DNA of 64,000 nt. Source: an uncultured Roseobacter sp. GTDB taxonomy: Bacteria; Pseudomonadota; Alphaproteobacteria; Rhodobacterales; Rhodobacteraceae. The stretch covers positions 124,001 to 188,000 of the forward strand of contig NZ_CANLYL010000004.1 in assembly GCF_947495275.1 (NCBI RefSeq). The letters run 5' to 3'. Under the pieces are notes generated by a model, which did no database searches, was not told the origin of the DNA, and saw nothing but the letters and a program-made list of their open reading frames with translations. Made by a program: the position numbers and the translations under genes. Below, piece after piece: positions 52,041-60,951 of the stretch (position 1 is the first letter of the stretch; each line of letters begins with the position of its first letter).

Positions 52041-53135
52041 TCAACCGAAGTAGTGGTTGTAGGCCAGCTTATAGTCAGGCTGGTTCAGGTTCAGATAGTT
52101 CATCACATTTTTGGCGTAGGCCTTTTGCGAGTCCATCACCTTGGCAAAGAAGGGATCATCACTTGCAATGCGCTCCGTGACCTTGTCCCAGGCTGCCAGC
52201 TGGGCTTCCATGACTGAATCCGGTGTGCGGTACACGTTCACGCCATCGGCTTCCTGCAGTTTCAGCAGGTCATCGGAATAGCGCTTGGTGTTGCCCCAAT
52301 AGAAACCGGAGTTTTCCGCCATCGACGCGTTCTTGATGATCGCCTTATGGTCATCGGAAAGCGCGTTGAACTTGTCCTTGTTGATCGTAACCTCAAAGAA
52401 CTCCTGGCTCTGGTGGAAGGACGCGAGGTGGTAGTGCTTGGACACGTCCTGCATCCCGAAGTCACGGTCGGACGTCGGGTTGTTGAACTCCGCCGCGTCG
52501 ATCAGGCCGGATTTCATCGCCGGCTGAATCTCACCACCGGGCAGCTGAACAACCGACATGCCCATCTCCAGCAGAACGTCTGCGGCCAGACCAACGGTCC
52601 GGTACTTGAGACCTTCCATCTGCGAGGCGTCGGTGATCTGCTCCTTGAACCAACCCATCGGCTGTGCGGGCATCGGCGAATTGAAGAAGGACACCACGTT
52701 CAGGCGCAGTTCAGACATCAGCTCGTCAAAGAGTTCCTGACCGCCGCCAGCATAAACCCAGCCCAGCACCTCCTGGCTCGACCAGCCAAAGCAGGGGCCG
52801 GTGCCAAAGAGCGAGGCCGCCTTGGATTTGCCGTACCAATAAGCGGGCACGTAGTGAGCCGCGTCCAGAACGCCGCGGTGAACCGCATCCTGCATCTGGC
52901 TGGTTTTAACAACAGCGTCGACCGACAATACTTCGATGGTCAGTGAGCCGCCGCTCATTTCATTGACGCGAGCCGCAAAGGACTGCGCGTTTTCGAGAAA
53001 GATACCGCCGCCCCAGGCTGCCTGCATTTTTAGTGTAACGCCGTGGCCGTCAGCAATGGCCGGCGTGGCAAGGGCTGCTGCACCTGCGACCGCGGAGCCA
53101 CGCAGGAATTTTCTGCGATTAAGGTTTTCTGTCAT
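52041..53135 (-). CDS. TRAP solute-binding protein, DctP family with Tat signal
   Basis: A 364-residue periplasmic protein. The N terminus NRRKFLRGSAVAGAAALATP is a twin-arginine signal, so it is exported folded, as for TakP-like 2-oxoacid binding proteins. The mature part starts VTLKMQAAWGGGIFLENAQS. The Arg-containing segment GLKYRTVGLAADVLLEMGMS and the LIDAAEFNNPTSDRDFGMQD block match the subgroup binding keto- or hydroxy-acids, often with calcium. GGGAGG precedes the ATG. The neighbourhood (2-hydroxyacid dehydrogenase, bhc genes) suggests a 2-oxo or 2-hydroxy acid. Confidence 0.9.
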   Translation of the reverse strand: MTENLNRRKFLRGSAVAGAAALATPAIADGHGVTLKMQAAWGGGIFLENAQSFAARVNEMSGGSLTIEVLSVDAVVKTSQMQDAVHRGVLDAAHYVPAYWYGKSKAASLFGTGPCFGWSSQEVLGWVYAGGGQELFDELMSELRLNVVSFFNSPMPAQPMGWFKEQITDASQMEGLKYRTVGLAADVLLEMGMSVVQLPGGEIQPAMKSGLIDAAEFNNPTSDRDFGMQDVSKHYHLASFHQSQEFFEVTINKDKFNALSDDHKAIIKNASMAENSGFYWGNTKRYSDDLLKLQEADGVNVYRTPDSVMEAQLAAWDKVTERIASDDPFFAKVMDSQKAYAKNVMNYLNLNQPDYKLAYNHYFG

Positions 53136-53441
53136 ATTTCCTCCCTAGGAATGGACTGTTTCAGCCCAAGTCAGCTGCGAGCGAGAACGCTCAAGTGTCT
53201 TATGAAATTTCAAGAATTGACGACCGTGCGGGCCCTGTTCGTCACGCCGCATCCAAAATGGAACAACGCTCAAACAATTCCTCCCCGAATTTCCATGATG
53301 TAAACTTAGCGGCCCAATACGATCCGGCAAGAAAAAGAAACCGCAAAACAACACTTTAGTACAACCTTCGGGTGTAAATTGGCGATTTCTCACAGTTTTT
53401 TGTGTTTTTCTCCTTTCGCATGAGAAACTGGGCCGTCCGGT
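53136..53441. other. Gap between the TRAP operon and bhcR (no gene)
   Basis: About 306 bases without a convincing open frame. It must hold the promoter of the minus-strand TRAP operon and the 3' end of bhcR. I see only a loose TTTCTCA...TGAGAAA pairing (53385-53427) with a long loop, too weak to call a terminator. Confidence 0.6.
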
Positions 53442-54302
53442 TCAGGTGGTGTTGGTCGAATGATCTGGCTCTTTGACAGGCACGCGACCACCGATCAGAT
53501 GGGTGATTTGCTGCGCTGCGTCCAGGACAGTGGCACCAAGTTCCGGCACCCGCAGGTCGTCAAACCGGGTGCTGGGTCCGGAAATGGAAACCCCCGCGAA
53601 AGGTTCCTTGTGCTCGTCATAGATAACGCTGCCGATGCAGGACATGCCAATATGGCGCTCCTCACGATCAAAGGACCAGCCGCGTGCACGGGTTATATCA
53701 AGGTCCGTGAATAGCGCGTCCGGTGTGACAAGCGTATTATCTGTGAAGCTCGAAAGACCGGACGTCATCAGTAGTTTTCTGGCGCGATCTTGGGGCAGGG
53801 CAGAAAGGATTGCCTTGCCTGTGCCGGAGGCGTGCATCGATGTTCGGGTGCCGCGCGCAAAGAATGCGCGGATCGGATTGACGGTCTCGACCTGCCCCAC
53901 AAAGACAACTTCTGATCCGTCCGCAATGGCGAGATTTGCCGTCTCGCCGGTCTTTTCCATCAATTGCCGCATGATGGGGCGGCTGACGGCGCTCAGATTT
54001 GTGCGGTTCATGAAGGATACGCCGGTGCGGTAGGCTTCGATGCCGATCACCCAATCCTGCCGCTCCTCGTCGAATGCGACAAACCCATGCTTTTGCAGCG
54101 TGGTCAAAATCCGGTGCGTGGTCGCTGTGGGGACGCCCAGCGATAGCGACAGGTCGGTCAATGATGCCCGTTCGGCGCGAGAGACCGCTTTGAGAATGCC
54201 CAAGGCACGATCCAGCGATTGCAAGGTGCCTGCGGAGCTTTCCTTGAACTGTGACTTTGGCCTGCCACGTTGCCGTTTCTGGGTATTCACGGGCGTCTCC
54301 AA
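53442..54302 (-). CDS. bhcR: IclR-family regulator of the beta-hydroxyaspartate cycle, BhcR-like
   Basis: A 286-residue IclR regulator. A basic N-terminal tail (KRQRGRPKSQ) precedes the winged helix (SLTDLSLSLGVPTATTHRIL) and the GAF-like effector domain with ASGTGKAILSALP and the Cys-containing HIGMSCIGSVIYD. It is divergent to bhcABCD with an inverted repeat at its start, the arrangement known from Paracoccus, where BhcR controls the cycle in response to glyoxylate. The exact ligand here is inferred. Confidence 0.88.
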   Translation of the reverse strand: METPVNTQKRQRGRPKSQFKESSAGTLQSLDRALGILKAVSRAERASLTDLSLSLGVPTATTHRILTTLQKHGFVAFDEERQDWVIGIEAYRTGVSFMNRTNLSAVSRPIMRQLMEKTGETANLAIADGSEVVFVGQVETVNPIRAFFARGTRTSMHASGTGKAILSALPQDRARKLLMTSGLSSFTDNTLVTPDALFTDLDITRARGWSFDREERHIGMSCIGSVIYDEHKEPFAGVSISGPSTRFDDLRVPELGATVLDAAQQITHLIGGRVPVKEPDHSTNTT

Positions 54303-54322
54303 ATACTAGATTACCCTAGTAT
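54303..54322. promoter_or_regulatory. Candidate BhcR operator
   Basis: ATACTAG-N6-CTAGTAT inverted repeat starting one base upstream of the bhcR start codon. Its symmetry and place fit autoregulation by the IclR protein. The rest of the 192-base divergent region (to 54494) is unusually AT-rich, with long A/T runs at 54340-54440. Confidence 0.55.
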
Positions 54323-54494
54323 CTATAAGTGAAAAATGTTTTCAATAACAAAATACGAAAGCATATGAAAAAATAAAAATATATTAATATCAGAAAGTTG
54401 AGTATTATATTTTGATAATGAAAAATATTTTCGAGAAAATTGATTGCGCCACCCTATTTGGTATGATGTCGCCGTGAATTAGGAGGACGACGCC

Positions 54495-55685
54495 ATGTCA
54501 GATCAAAATCCAGTGTTTATCCCGGGGCCAACAAACATTCCGGATCGGCTGCGTGCTGCGATGCACGTCCAGACCCGTGATCATCGCGCGCCCGACTTCG
54601 TGGAGACATTCGCGCCCGTTCTGGAAGATACCAAAAAGGTTTTTGGCACCACTGAAGGCTCCGTGATTACCTTCCCCGCCAGTGGCACGGGTGGATGGGA
54701 GGCGGCGATATGCAACACGCTGAGCCCCGGCGATAAGGTTCTGGTGGCACGCTATGGCATGTTCAGCCATCGCTGGATCGATCTTTGTCAGAGACATCAG
54801 TTGGATGTTCAGATCATTGAATGCCCATGGGGTTCAGGCGCACCGGCGGATAAATTTGAAGCCGTACTCAGTGCGGATAAGGACCACACCATCAAAGCCG
54901 TTCTTGTGACGCATAATGAAACTGCAACGGGCGTGAAATCCGATATTGCAGCCGTCCGCGCCGCCATGAATGCCGCCAGCCATCCGGCGATGATGTTTGT
55001 CGATTGCGTCAGTTCGCTGGCGTCGATGGATTTCCGTATGGATGAGTGGGGGGTCGATATCGCCGTGTCCGGATCGCAAAAAGGGTTCATGCTGGCGACC
55101 GGTATGGCCATCCTCGGGGTGAGCCCCAAGGCTTTGGCTGCCATGGAAACGGCGAAACTATCGCGCACCTTCTTCGATTTCCGCGACATGATGGGCGCGA
55201 ACGCCTCCGGTGGTTTTCCCTATACGCCGCCATTGCAACTAATCTATGGCATGCGTGAAAGCCTCAAAATGCTCTTTGAAGAAGGGCTGGAAAACGTCTA
55301 CGCGCGGCATTTTCGTCTGGCGGAAGGCGTGCGCAAAGCCGTGGGTGCCTGGGGGCTGAACCTGGTTGCCGAAAGCCCGGAACTTTATTCCGACACTGTC
55401 AGTGCGATCTACGTTCCCAAAGGTTTTGACAGCAACGCCCTGACAGATCAGGCGTTCAATGCCTACGGTGTCTCCTTTGGGATCGGGCTTGGTGAGATGA
55501 ACGGCAAGGCGTTTCGGATTGGCCATTTGGGCAGCCTGACGGATGTGATGGTGCTATCCGGGCTTGCGACGATTGAAATGGCGATGGCTGATCTGGACTA
55601 TCCGATTGAGTTGGGCAGTGGTGTCGCAGCGGCGCAGGATTACTTTCGCACGCATCGGTCAGCCATGATCAAATCTGCAGCATAA
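54495..55685 (+). CDS. bhcA: L-aspartate:glyoxylate aminotransferase BhcA
   Basis: A 396-residue PLP enzyme of the alanine-glyoxylate/serine-glyoxylate aminotransferase class. It turns glyoxylate into glycine with aspartate as donor, the entry step of the beta-hydroxyaspartate cycle. The N-terminal FIPGPTNIP is the family signature, FPASGTGGWEAAICN binds the PLP phosphate, Asp170 (MFVDCVSSLASMDF) contacts the ring, and Lys196 in SGSQKGFMLATG forms the Schiff base. AGGAGG precedes the ATG. It is first in bhcABCD, which separates it from serine-cycle enzymes. Confidence 0.93.
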   Translation: MSDQNPVFIPGPTNIPDRLRAAMHVQTRDHRAPDFVETFAPVLEDTKKVFGTTEGSVITFPASGTGGWEAAICNTLSPGDKVLVARYGMFSHRWIDLCQRHQLDVQIIECPWGSGAPADKFEAVLSADKDHTIKAVLVTHNETATGVKSDIAAVRAAMNAASHPAMMFVDCVSSLASMDFRMDEWGVDIAVSGSQKGFMLATGMAILGVSPKALAAMETAKLSRTFFDFRDMMGANASGGFPYTPPLQLIYGMRESLKMLFEEGLENVYARHFRLAEGVRKAVGAWGLNLVAESPELYSDTVSAIYVPKGFDSNALTDQAFNAYGVSFGIGLGEMNGKAFRIGHLGSLTDVMVLSGLATIEMAMADLDYPIELGSGVAAAQDYFRTHRSAMIKSAA

Positions 55686-55699
55686 TGGGGAAACGACAA

Positions 55700-56671
55700 A
55701 TGTTGGACACAATGACGGGACCTGATCTGACACTTGATCACGTGCGTGACGCCCATGCGCGGATCAAGCCCTATATCCATCGCACGCCTGTGCTGACGTC
55801 GTCCTATTTCAACGATCTGACGGGCGCGGAGCTGTTCTTCAAATGTGAGAATTTTCAGAAAGCCGGTGCTTTCAAGGTGCGTGGTGCGTCCAACGCCGTC
55901 TTTGGCCTCAACGATGCGATGGCTGAGAAGGGCGTTGCGACCCATTCGTCGGGCAATCATGCGCTGTCGCTCAGCTACGCGGCCGGCAGGCGCGGCATCC
56001 CCTGTCACGTGGTGATGCCGCGCACAGCACCCGAGGCCAAAAAGGCAGCCGTGCGCGGCTACGGTGGGATCATCACGGAATGCGAGCCGTCGACCACCAG
56101 CCGCGAGGCCGTTTTTGCCGAAGTACAACAGGCCACGGGCGCGGAATTTGTGCACCCTTACAATGATCCGCGCGTTATTGCCGGGCAGGCGACCTGTTCT
56201 TTTGAATTGCTTGAGCAGACGGAAAACCTTGATGCGGTGATCGCGCCGATTGGTGGCGGTGGAATGATTTCAGGCACCTGCCTGACTTTGTCGAACCTTG
56301 CACCCAAAATGGAGATTTATGCGGCAGAGCCCGATCAGGCGGATGATGCGGCGCGTTCCTTCCGGGCGGGGCATATCATTGCCGATGATGCGCCTGTAAC
56401 AATTGCCGATGGTCTGAAAGTACCATTGAAGGAAAACACTTGGCACTTTGTGTCGAATTTCGTGACCGACGTGCTGACAGCATCGGAACAGGAAATCATT
56501 GATGCGATGAAACTGACATGGCAACGCATGAAGATTGTGATGGAGCCAAGCTGTGCTGTGCCAATGGCGGCCATCCTGCGCAACCCGGACGTGTTCCGCG
56601 GCAAGCGCGTGGGTGTGATCATCACCGGCGGCAATGTGGATATGGATAAACTGCCCTGGACATTGGGCTAA
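55700..56671 (+). CDS. bhcB: Beta-hydroxyaspartate dehydratase BhcB
   Basis: A 323-residue fold-type II PLP enzyme related to serine racemase and threonine dehydratase. It removes water from (2R,3S)-beta-hydroxyaspartate to give iminosuccinate. The Schiff-base lysine is Lys59 in FQKAGAFKVRGA, the substrate loop is HSSGNHALSLS, and the phosphate-binding loop is PIGGGGMISG. GGGGAA eight bases upstream favours this ATG over one at 55685 that overlaps the bhcA stop. It sits between bhcA and bhcC as in the known cluster. Confidence 0.93.
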   Translation: MLDTMTGPDLTLDHVRDAHARIKPYIHRTPVLTSSYFNDLTGAELFFKCENFQKAGAFKVRGASNAVFGLNDAMAEKGVATHSSGNHALSLSYAAGRRGIPCHVVMPRTAPEAKKAAVRGYGGIITECEPSTTSREAVFAEVQQATGAEFVHPYNDPRVIAGQATCSFELLEQTENLDAVIAPIGGGGMISGTCLTLSNLAPKMEIYAAEPDQADDAARSFRAGHIIADDAPVTIADGLKVPLKENTWHFVSNFVTDVLTASEQEIIDAMKLTWQRMKIVMEPSCAVPMAAILRNPDVFRGKRVGVIITGGNVDMDKLPWTLG

Positions 56672-56683
56672 GGAGATACGGAC

Positions 56684-57847
56684 ATGAACAAACAAGTAAA
56701 TATCGAAGAATACGAAGTTGGCTACGACATCCCGGCAGCAATCGGCATGGATGAGGCCAAGATCGCAACGCCCTGTCTGGTGCTCGATCTGGATGCGCTT
56801 GAACGCAACATCAAGAAGATGGGCGATTGGGCACGCGATCACGGCATGCGGCACCGTGTGCACGGAAAGATGCACAAATCTGTCGACGTTGCCCTGCTTC
56901 AGGAAAAACTGGGCGGAAGCTGTGGTGTCTGTTGCCAGAAAGTGTCCGAAGCGGAAGTTTTTGCCCGTGGTGGTATCAAGGATGTGCTGGTCTCCAACCA
57001 GGTGCGTCAACCAGAGAAAATTGATCGCTTGGCCCGTCTGCCCAAACTTGGCGCGCGCACCATCTGCTGCGTGGACGATGTGGAAAACGTCGCGGACCTG
57101 TCGGAGGCGGCCACCCGTCATGGCACCGAAATCGAATGTCTGGTAGAGATTGACTGTGGCGCGGGGCGTTGTGGCGTCACAACAACGCCAGCCGTTGTGG
57201 AAATCGCCAAAGCCATCGATGCGGCACCGGGACTGAAATTTTCCGGCATCCAGGCCTATCAGGGCGCGATGCAGCACATGGACAGCTATGACGACCGCAA
57301 GGCGAAAATCGACATCGCCGTGGCGCAGGTGAAAGACGCTGTGGACACGCTCAAGGCGGATGGTCTGGAGTGCGATATCGTCGGCGGCGGCGGCACGGGG
57401 TCCTATTATTTTGAAGGCAACTCGGGCGTATATAACGAATTGCAGTGTGGCTCCTACGCTTTCATGGACGCAGATTATGGCCGCATTCTGGACAAGGACG
57501 GCAACCGGATTGATCAGGGCGAGTGGGAAAACGCGCTCTTTATCCTGACCTCCGTGATGAGCCACGCCAAAGCCGACAAGGCAATCGTCGATGCGGGTCT
57601 GAAGGCGCAATCGGTGGATTCAGGGCTGCCCACCATCTTTGGCCGCACGGATGTGGAATATGTCAAATGTTCGGACGAACATGGCGTAGTTGCTGATCCC
57701 GACGGCGTGCTCAAGGTCAATGACAAGCTTAAACTGGTGCCGGGCCACTGCGATCCGACCTGCAACGTGCATGACTGGTACGTCGGTGTGCGGGGCGGCA
57801 AGGTGGAGACAATCTGGCCCGTCTCCGCGCGCGGTAAAGCCTACTGA
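56684..57847 (+). CDS. bhcC: Beta-hydroxyaspartate aldolase BhcC
   Basis: A 387-residue PLP enzyme of the alanine-racemase-like fold (D-threonine aldolase / D-serine dehydratase family). It joins glycine and glyoxylate into beta-hydroxyaspartate. The N-terminal TPCLVLDLDALERNI begins the barrel, and RHRVHGKMHKSVDVALLQ carries the PLP lysine. The C-terminal PGHCDPTCNVHDWYVGVRGG holds the His/Cys pair that binds the divalent metal. Carbon from two glyoxylates is thus fixed without CO2 loss. Confidence 0.93.
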   Translation: MNKQVNIEEYEVGYDIPAAIGMDEAKIATPCLVLDLDALERNIKKMGDWARDHGMRHRVHGKMHKSVDVALLQEKLGGSCGVCCQKVSEAEVFARGGIKDVLVSNQVRQPEKIDRLARLPKLGARTICCVDDVENVADLSEAATRHGTEIECLVEIDCGAGRCGVTTTPAVVEIAKAIDAAPGLKFSGIQAYQGAMQHMDSYDDRKAKIDIAVAQVKDAVDTLKADGLECDIVGGGGTGSYYFEGNSGVYNELQCGSYAFMDADYGRILDKDGNRIDQGEWENALFILTSVMSHAKADKAIVDAGLKAQSVDSGLPTIFGRTDVEYVKCSDEHGVVADPDGVLKVNDKLKLVPGHCDPTCNVHDWYVGVRGGKVETIWPVSARGKAY

Positions 57848-57868
57848 TCCCCTTACAAAAACACAGCA

Positions 57869-57893
57869 GCGCGTCCGGTCCGTCCGGTCGCGC
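57869..57893 (+). other. Hairpin between bhcC and bhcD
   Basis: GCGCG and CGCGC, with an inner CCGG/CCGG pairing and a five-base loop, lie 22 bases after bhcC. No T run. It may tune the bhcD level. Confidence 0.4.
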
Positions 57894-57925
57894 GGAAATT
57901 CAAAGTAAAAGACAGGAAATCCCAA

Positions 57926-58903
57926 ATGTCCGAAGGATTGTTGATCGTGGGCGAAGACGTCTGCGCCGAAGTTGTGAACAGCAAGGATGCCTTTGATGCG
58001 GTTGAGGCCGTATTTGGTGCCATGGCAAAGGGTGATGCCTACAACTTTCCGGTGATCCGCGAAGCGATCGGATATGCGGATGCGCTTTATGGTTTCAAAT
58101 CGGGATTTGACAAGGCCGGTAAAACACTGGGCGTGAAGTCGGGCGGATATTGGCCCGGCAATATGGACAAAGGCCTGACCAACCACCAGTCGACCATATT
58201 CCTCTTTGATCCCGACACCGGCATGTTGCAGGCGCTGGTGGGCGGCAATTACCTGACTGCGGTGCGCACGGCGGCTTCGTCGTCGGTGTCGATTGCGCAT
58301 CTGGCGCGCAAGGACGCCAAGGTTCTGGGTATGGTTGGGGCAGGGCATCAATCGACCTTCCAGTTGCGCGCCGCCGTGAAGCAGCGCGATTTCGAGAAGG
58401 TTGTGGCGTGGAACCCGCATCCCGATATGCTGCCACGCCTCGGGGCGGTGGCTGAGGAGTTGGGGCTGGCATTTGAAGCGGTCACCCAGGAAGAACTGGG
58501 CGCGCAGGCGGATGTCATCATCACGATCACCAGCGCCTTTGAACCGCTGATGATGAAAGACTGGATCAAGCCGGGCACACATATCGCCTGCATGGGCACC
58601 GATACCAAAGGCAAGCAGGAGGTCGATCCGGCCATTCTGGCAAATGCCACGGTATTTGCCGATGAGATTGCCCAATCAACCACCATTGGCGAGGCCCAGC
58701 ATGCCATCGCATCGGGTCTGATATCACAAAGCGATATCACCCCGATTGGTGCCGTCATCAACGGCGATCATCCCGGTCGCAGCAATGACGGGGAAATTAC
58801 CCTTTTTGATGGTACCGGTGTCGGCCTGCAAGATCTGGCCGTAGCCTCGGTCGCCGCTGCGGAGGCTGAAAAACAGGGAAAGGCTACGCGCGTAGCACTC
58901 TGA
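57926..58903 (+). CDS. bhcD: Iminosuccinate reductase BhcD
   Basis: A 325-residue member of the ornithine cyclodeaminase/mu-crystallin family. It reduces iminosuccinate to L-aspartate with NAD(P)H, regenerating the amino donor for BhcA. The Rossmann motif is VLGMVGAGHQSTFQLRAA; LGVKSGGYWPGN carries the family lysine, and NYLTAVRTAASSSVSIAHLA follows. A terminator lies 29 bases downstream. It is the last gene of the cluster. Confidence 0.93.
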   Translation: MSEGLLIVGEDVCAEVVNSKDAFDAVEAVFGAMAKGDAYNFPVIREAIGYADALYGFKSGFDKAGKTLGVKSGGYWPGNMDKGLTNHQSTIFLFDPDTGMLQALVGGNYLTAVRTAASSSVSIAHLARKDAKVLGMVGAGHQSTFQLRAAVKQRDFEKVVAWNPHPDMLPRLGAVAEELGLAFEAVTQEELGAQADVIITITSAFEPLMMKDWIKPGTHIACMGTDTKGKQEVDPAILANATVFADEIAQSTTIGEAQHAIASGLISQSDITPIGAVINGDHPGRSNDGEITLFDGTGVGLQDLAVASVAAAEAEKQGKATRVAL

Positions 58904-58931
58904 TTTTCCTTTTTTCCAAATGATTTGACGC

Positions 58932-58968
58932 ATATCCGCGGTCTGTCGGGCCGCGGATATTGTCTTTT
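58932..58968 (+). terminator. Terminator of the bhcABCD operon
   Basis: Perfect ten-pair stem ATATCCGCGG / CCGCGGATAT with a nine-base loop, then TGTCTTTT. It begins 29 bases after bhcD. Confidence 0.75.
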
Positions 58969-59152
58969 GATCTAGCTGGTTTGTCGGTTGAGAACGACCG
59001 CATTCTCCTAAACTTGTCTTTTCATGGCACGTCTCTTCCCTTCTCAAGCCATGTTTTGGACACAGCCTTTCGACCATTTTTGCCACAGGCCCGCGTGCGT
59101 TTTCAAAGCGCGACAGGCGGGTAGTGATCACCAATGGACGATAGAAAACGCG

Positions 59153-60859
59153 ATGAATACGCAAGAAGGGACAATAGCGGACGACGACGCCAACAGCGAA
59201 GCGTTGGCACCCGGCAGCCAGTTGCTGAGCGGACAGTATGAGATCATTCGGTATCTCAGCAGCGGTGGTTTCGGGATCACTTATCTTGCCAAAGACAGTC
59301 TGAACCGCACCGTGGTAATCAAGGAGTGTTTCCCGGAAGCGTTTTGCAGCCGCGTCAACAAAACGGTGCGCGCCAGAACCCGCAACTACGTGGACGATTT
59401 CCGGTCTATCGTTGCGCTCTTTATCAGGGAAGCCCATGCGCTTTCGCGTTTGGACCATTCCAGCGTCGTCGGAGTGCATCAGGTCTTTGAGTACAATGAG
59501 ACGGCCTATATGGCGCTCGATCTGATTGATGGTAAAGATCTGCTGGAGATCATTGAAAGCGGCGAGCCGAAACTGAGCCCCGCGCAGGTCCGGTCGCTGA
59601 CGCTGCAATTGCTTGAAGCCATCGGTCATGTGCACAGTCAGGATTTGTTGCACAGGGATATCTCTCCGGACAACATTCTCGTCGACAAGACAGGGCGCCC
59701 GGTGCTGATTGATTTCGGTGCTGCACGCGAAGAAGCCAGCCGCAAAAGCCGCGTGCTGTCTGCGGTTCTGGTGGTGAAAGATGGCTATTCTCCCCAGGAA
59801 TTTTACGTGGCTGGCAGCCAGCAATATCCTTGCAGCGATCTCTATGCCCTGGCGGCATCGCTCAGTCACCTAATCACCGGGCAAGCTCCGCCGAATAGCC
59901 AGGCGCGGCTTGCAGCGCTCGCGTCAAATCAGCCAGACCTTTATGAGCCGCTTCAGGGCCGTTTTCCCGAATACGACGATGCCTTCCTGGGTGCCATCGA
60001 CATGGCGATGAACATCGTGCCTGCCGAAAGGATTCAGTCCGCGGAGGACTGGATATTGATGATCGACCATTCAAAGCGGGTCGAAATTGCGCGCGCCAAA
60101 GCTCAGGATGATGCGAACATCGACCTGACGGTCAGCAATCTGATCAAGACGGTTTCGGCGGATTTTGAGGGCACTGGCGAGAAACCCGCTGCCGCTCAGA
60201 AGAAAGAGATCGTGCAGGAGGCCGCCACGCCACCGGTCAAATCGAAAACAGTTGATCCCAAATACGACGAGGCGTTTCTCAGAGATCTTTACGATCTCGA
60301 TGAAAACGAAACCCCGGCAGAGGCCACCGAAAGCGACGATCAGTCAATTCTGGCCGGTCAGCAAGGCGAAGTCGCAGCGGCGTCGCAGGCGGATGACCAG
60401 ATAATTGACAGGCTTAACGCCGCAATCGACCAGACAAGCACCGATCTGAGTGCGTCTTCGGATACCGCGCCATCGTCATCAAAGCCTGAAAAAATCTCCA
60501 TAACCCCGGCATCCGTTGTTAAAACCAAGAGCCGTCTCATCAAAGAAGAGGAACGTCTTTACGACGGACCCGATCACAGCCCACGCCCGGCTTCAAGACC
60601 TCGCGGAAAGGCCCGTTTGCCCAAAGTCATTTCCCAGAGTGATTTTGACGCGTTGATTGCGGCGGAAAAGACAATTGAAAGAAGCACCAACTGGCGGCGT
60701 CTGACAACGATACCGGTGATCCTCTTTGCCTATTTCTTTCTGGGGCACACGGCGCTGCAATTCGATGACATTCACGCAGTCACGGTCGGGCAGATCATCT
60801 CGATGGGTGAAAACTACGGCTATTGGACGATCAACCGGTCTGTTGTGGTGGGCGGTTAG
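59153..60859 (+). CDS. Membrane-anchored Ser/Thr (Hanks-type) protein kinase
   Basis: A 568-residue kinase. The catalytic domain at residues 28-300 has a Gly-rich loop (LSSGGFGITYLAK), Lys57 in VIKECFPE, the catalytic HRDISPDN (Asp169, Asn174) and DFGAAR (Asp187). A disordered acidic linker follows, then one membrane helix near residues 533-550 (TIPVILFAYFFLGHTALQF) and a short C-terminal tail. The upstream ATG at 59024 would add a stretch unlike coding sequence, so 59153 is preferred. The next genes encode an FHA reader and a PP2C phosphatase: a complete phospho-Thr circuit of the kind that controls type VI secretion (PpkA/Fha/PppA). No Tss gene is inside the window. Confidence 0.87.
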   Translation: MNTQEGTIADDDANSEALAPGSQLLSGQYEIIRYLSSGGFGITYLAKDSLNRTVVIKECFPEAFCSRVNKTVRARTRNYVDDFRSIVALFIREAHALSRLDHSSVVGVHQVFEYNETAYMALDLIDGKDLLEIIESGEPKLSPAQVRSLTLQLLEAIGHVHSQDLLHRDISPDNILVDKTGRPVLIDFGAAREEASRKSRVLSAVLVVKDGYSPQEFYVAGSQQYPCSDLYALAASLSHLITGQAPPNSQARLAALASNQPDLYEPLQGRFPEYDDAFLGAIDMAMNIVPAERIQSAEDWILMIDHSKRVEIARAKAQDDANIDLTVSNLIKTVSADFEGTGEKPAAAQKKEIVQEAATPPVKSKTVDPKYDEAFLRDLYDLDENETPAEATESDDQSILAGQQGEVAAASQADDQIIDRLNAAIDQTSTDLSASSDTAPSSSKPEKISITPASVVKTKSRLIKEEERLYDGPDHSPRPASRPRGKARLPKVISQSDFDALIAAEKTIERSTNWRRLTTIPVILFAYFFLGHTALQFDDIHAVTVGQIISMGENYGYWTINRSVVVGG

Positions 60860-60951
60860 AGCCCTTCCGAAAGAAATCAGATCAAAACAAATTACACCGT
60901 TCCGGATGATCCGGGGCAGCAGGTTAACAGGCGAAACTGGAAAGGCATAAA

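Noticed and set aside
53385-53427. Terminator of bhcR
   Set aside because: The TTTCTCA/TGAGAAA arms are separated by a very long loop and there is no T tract directly after the stem.
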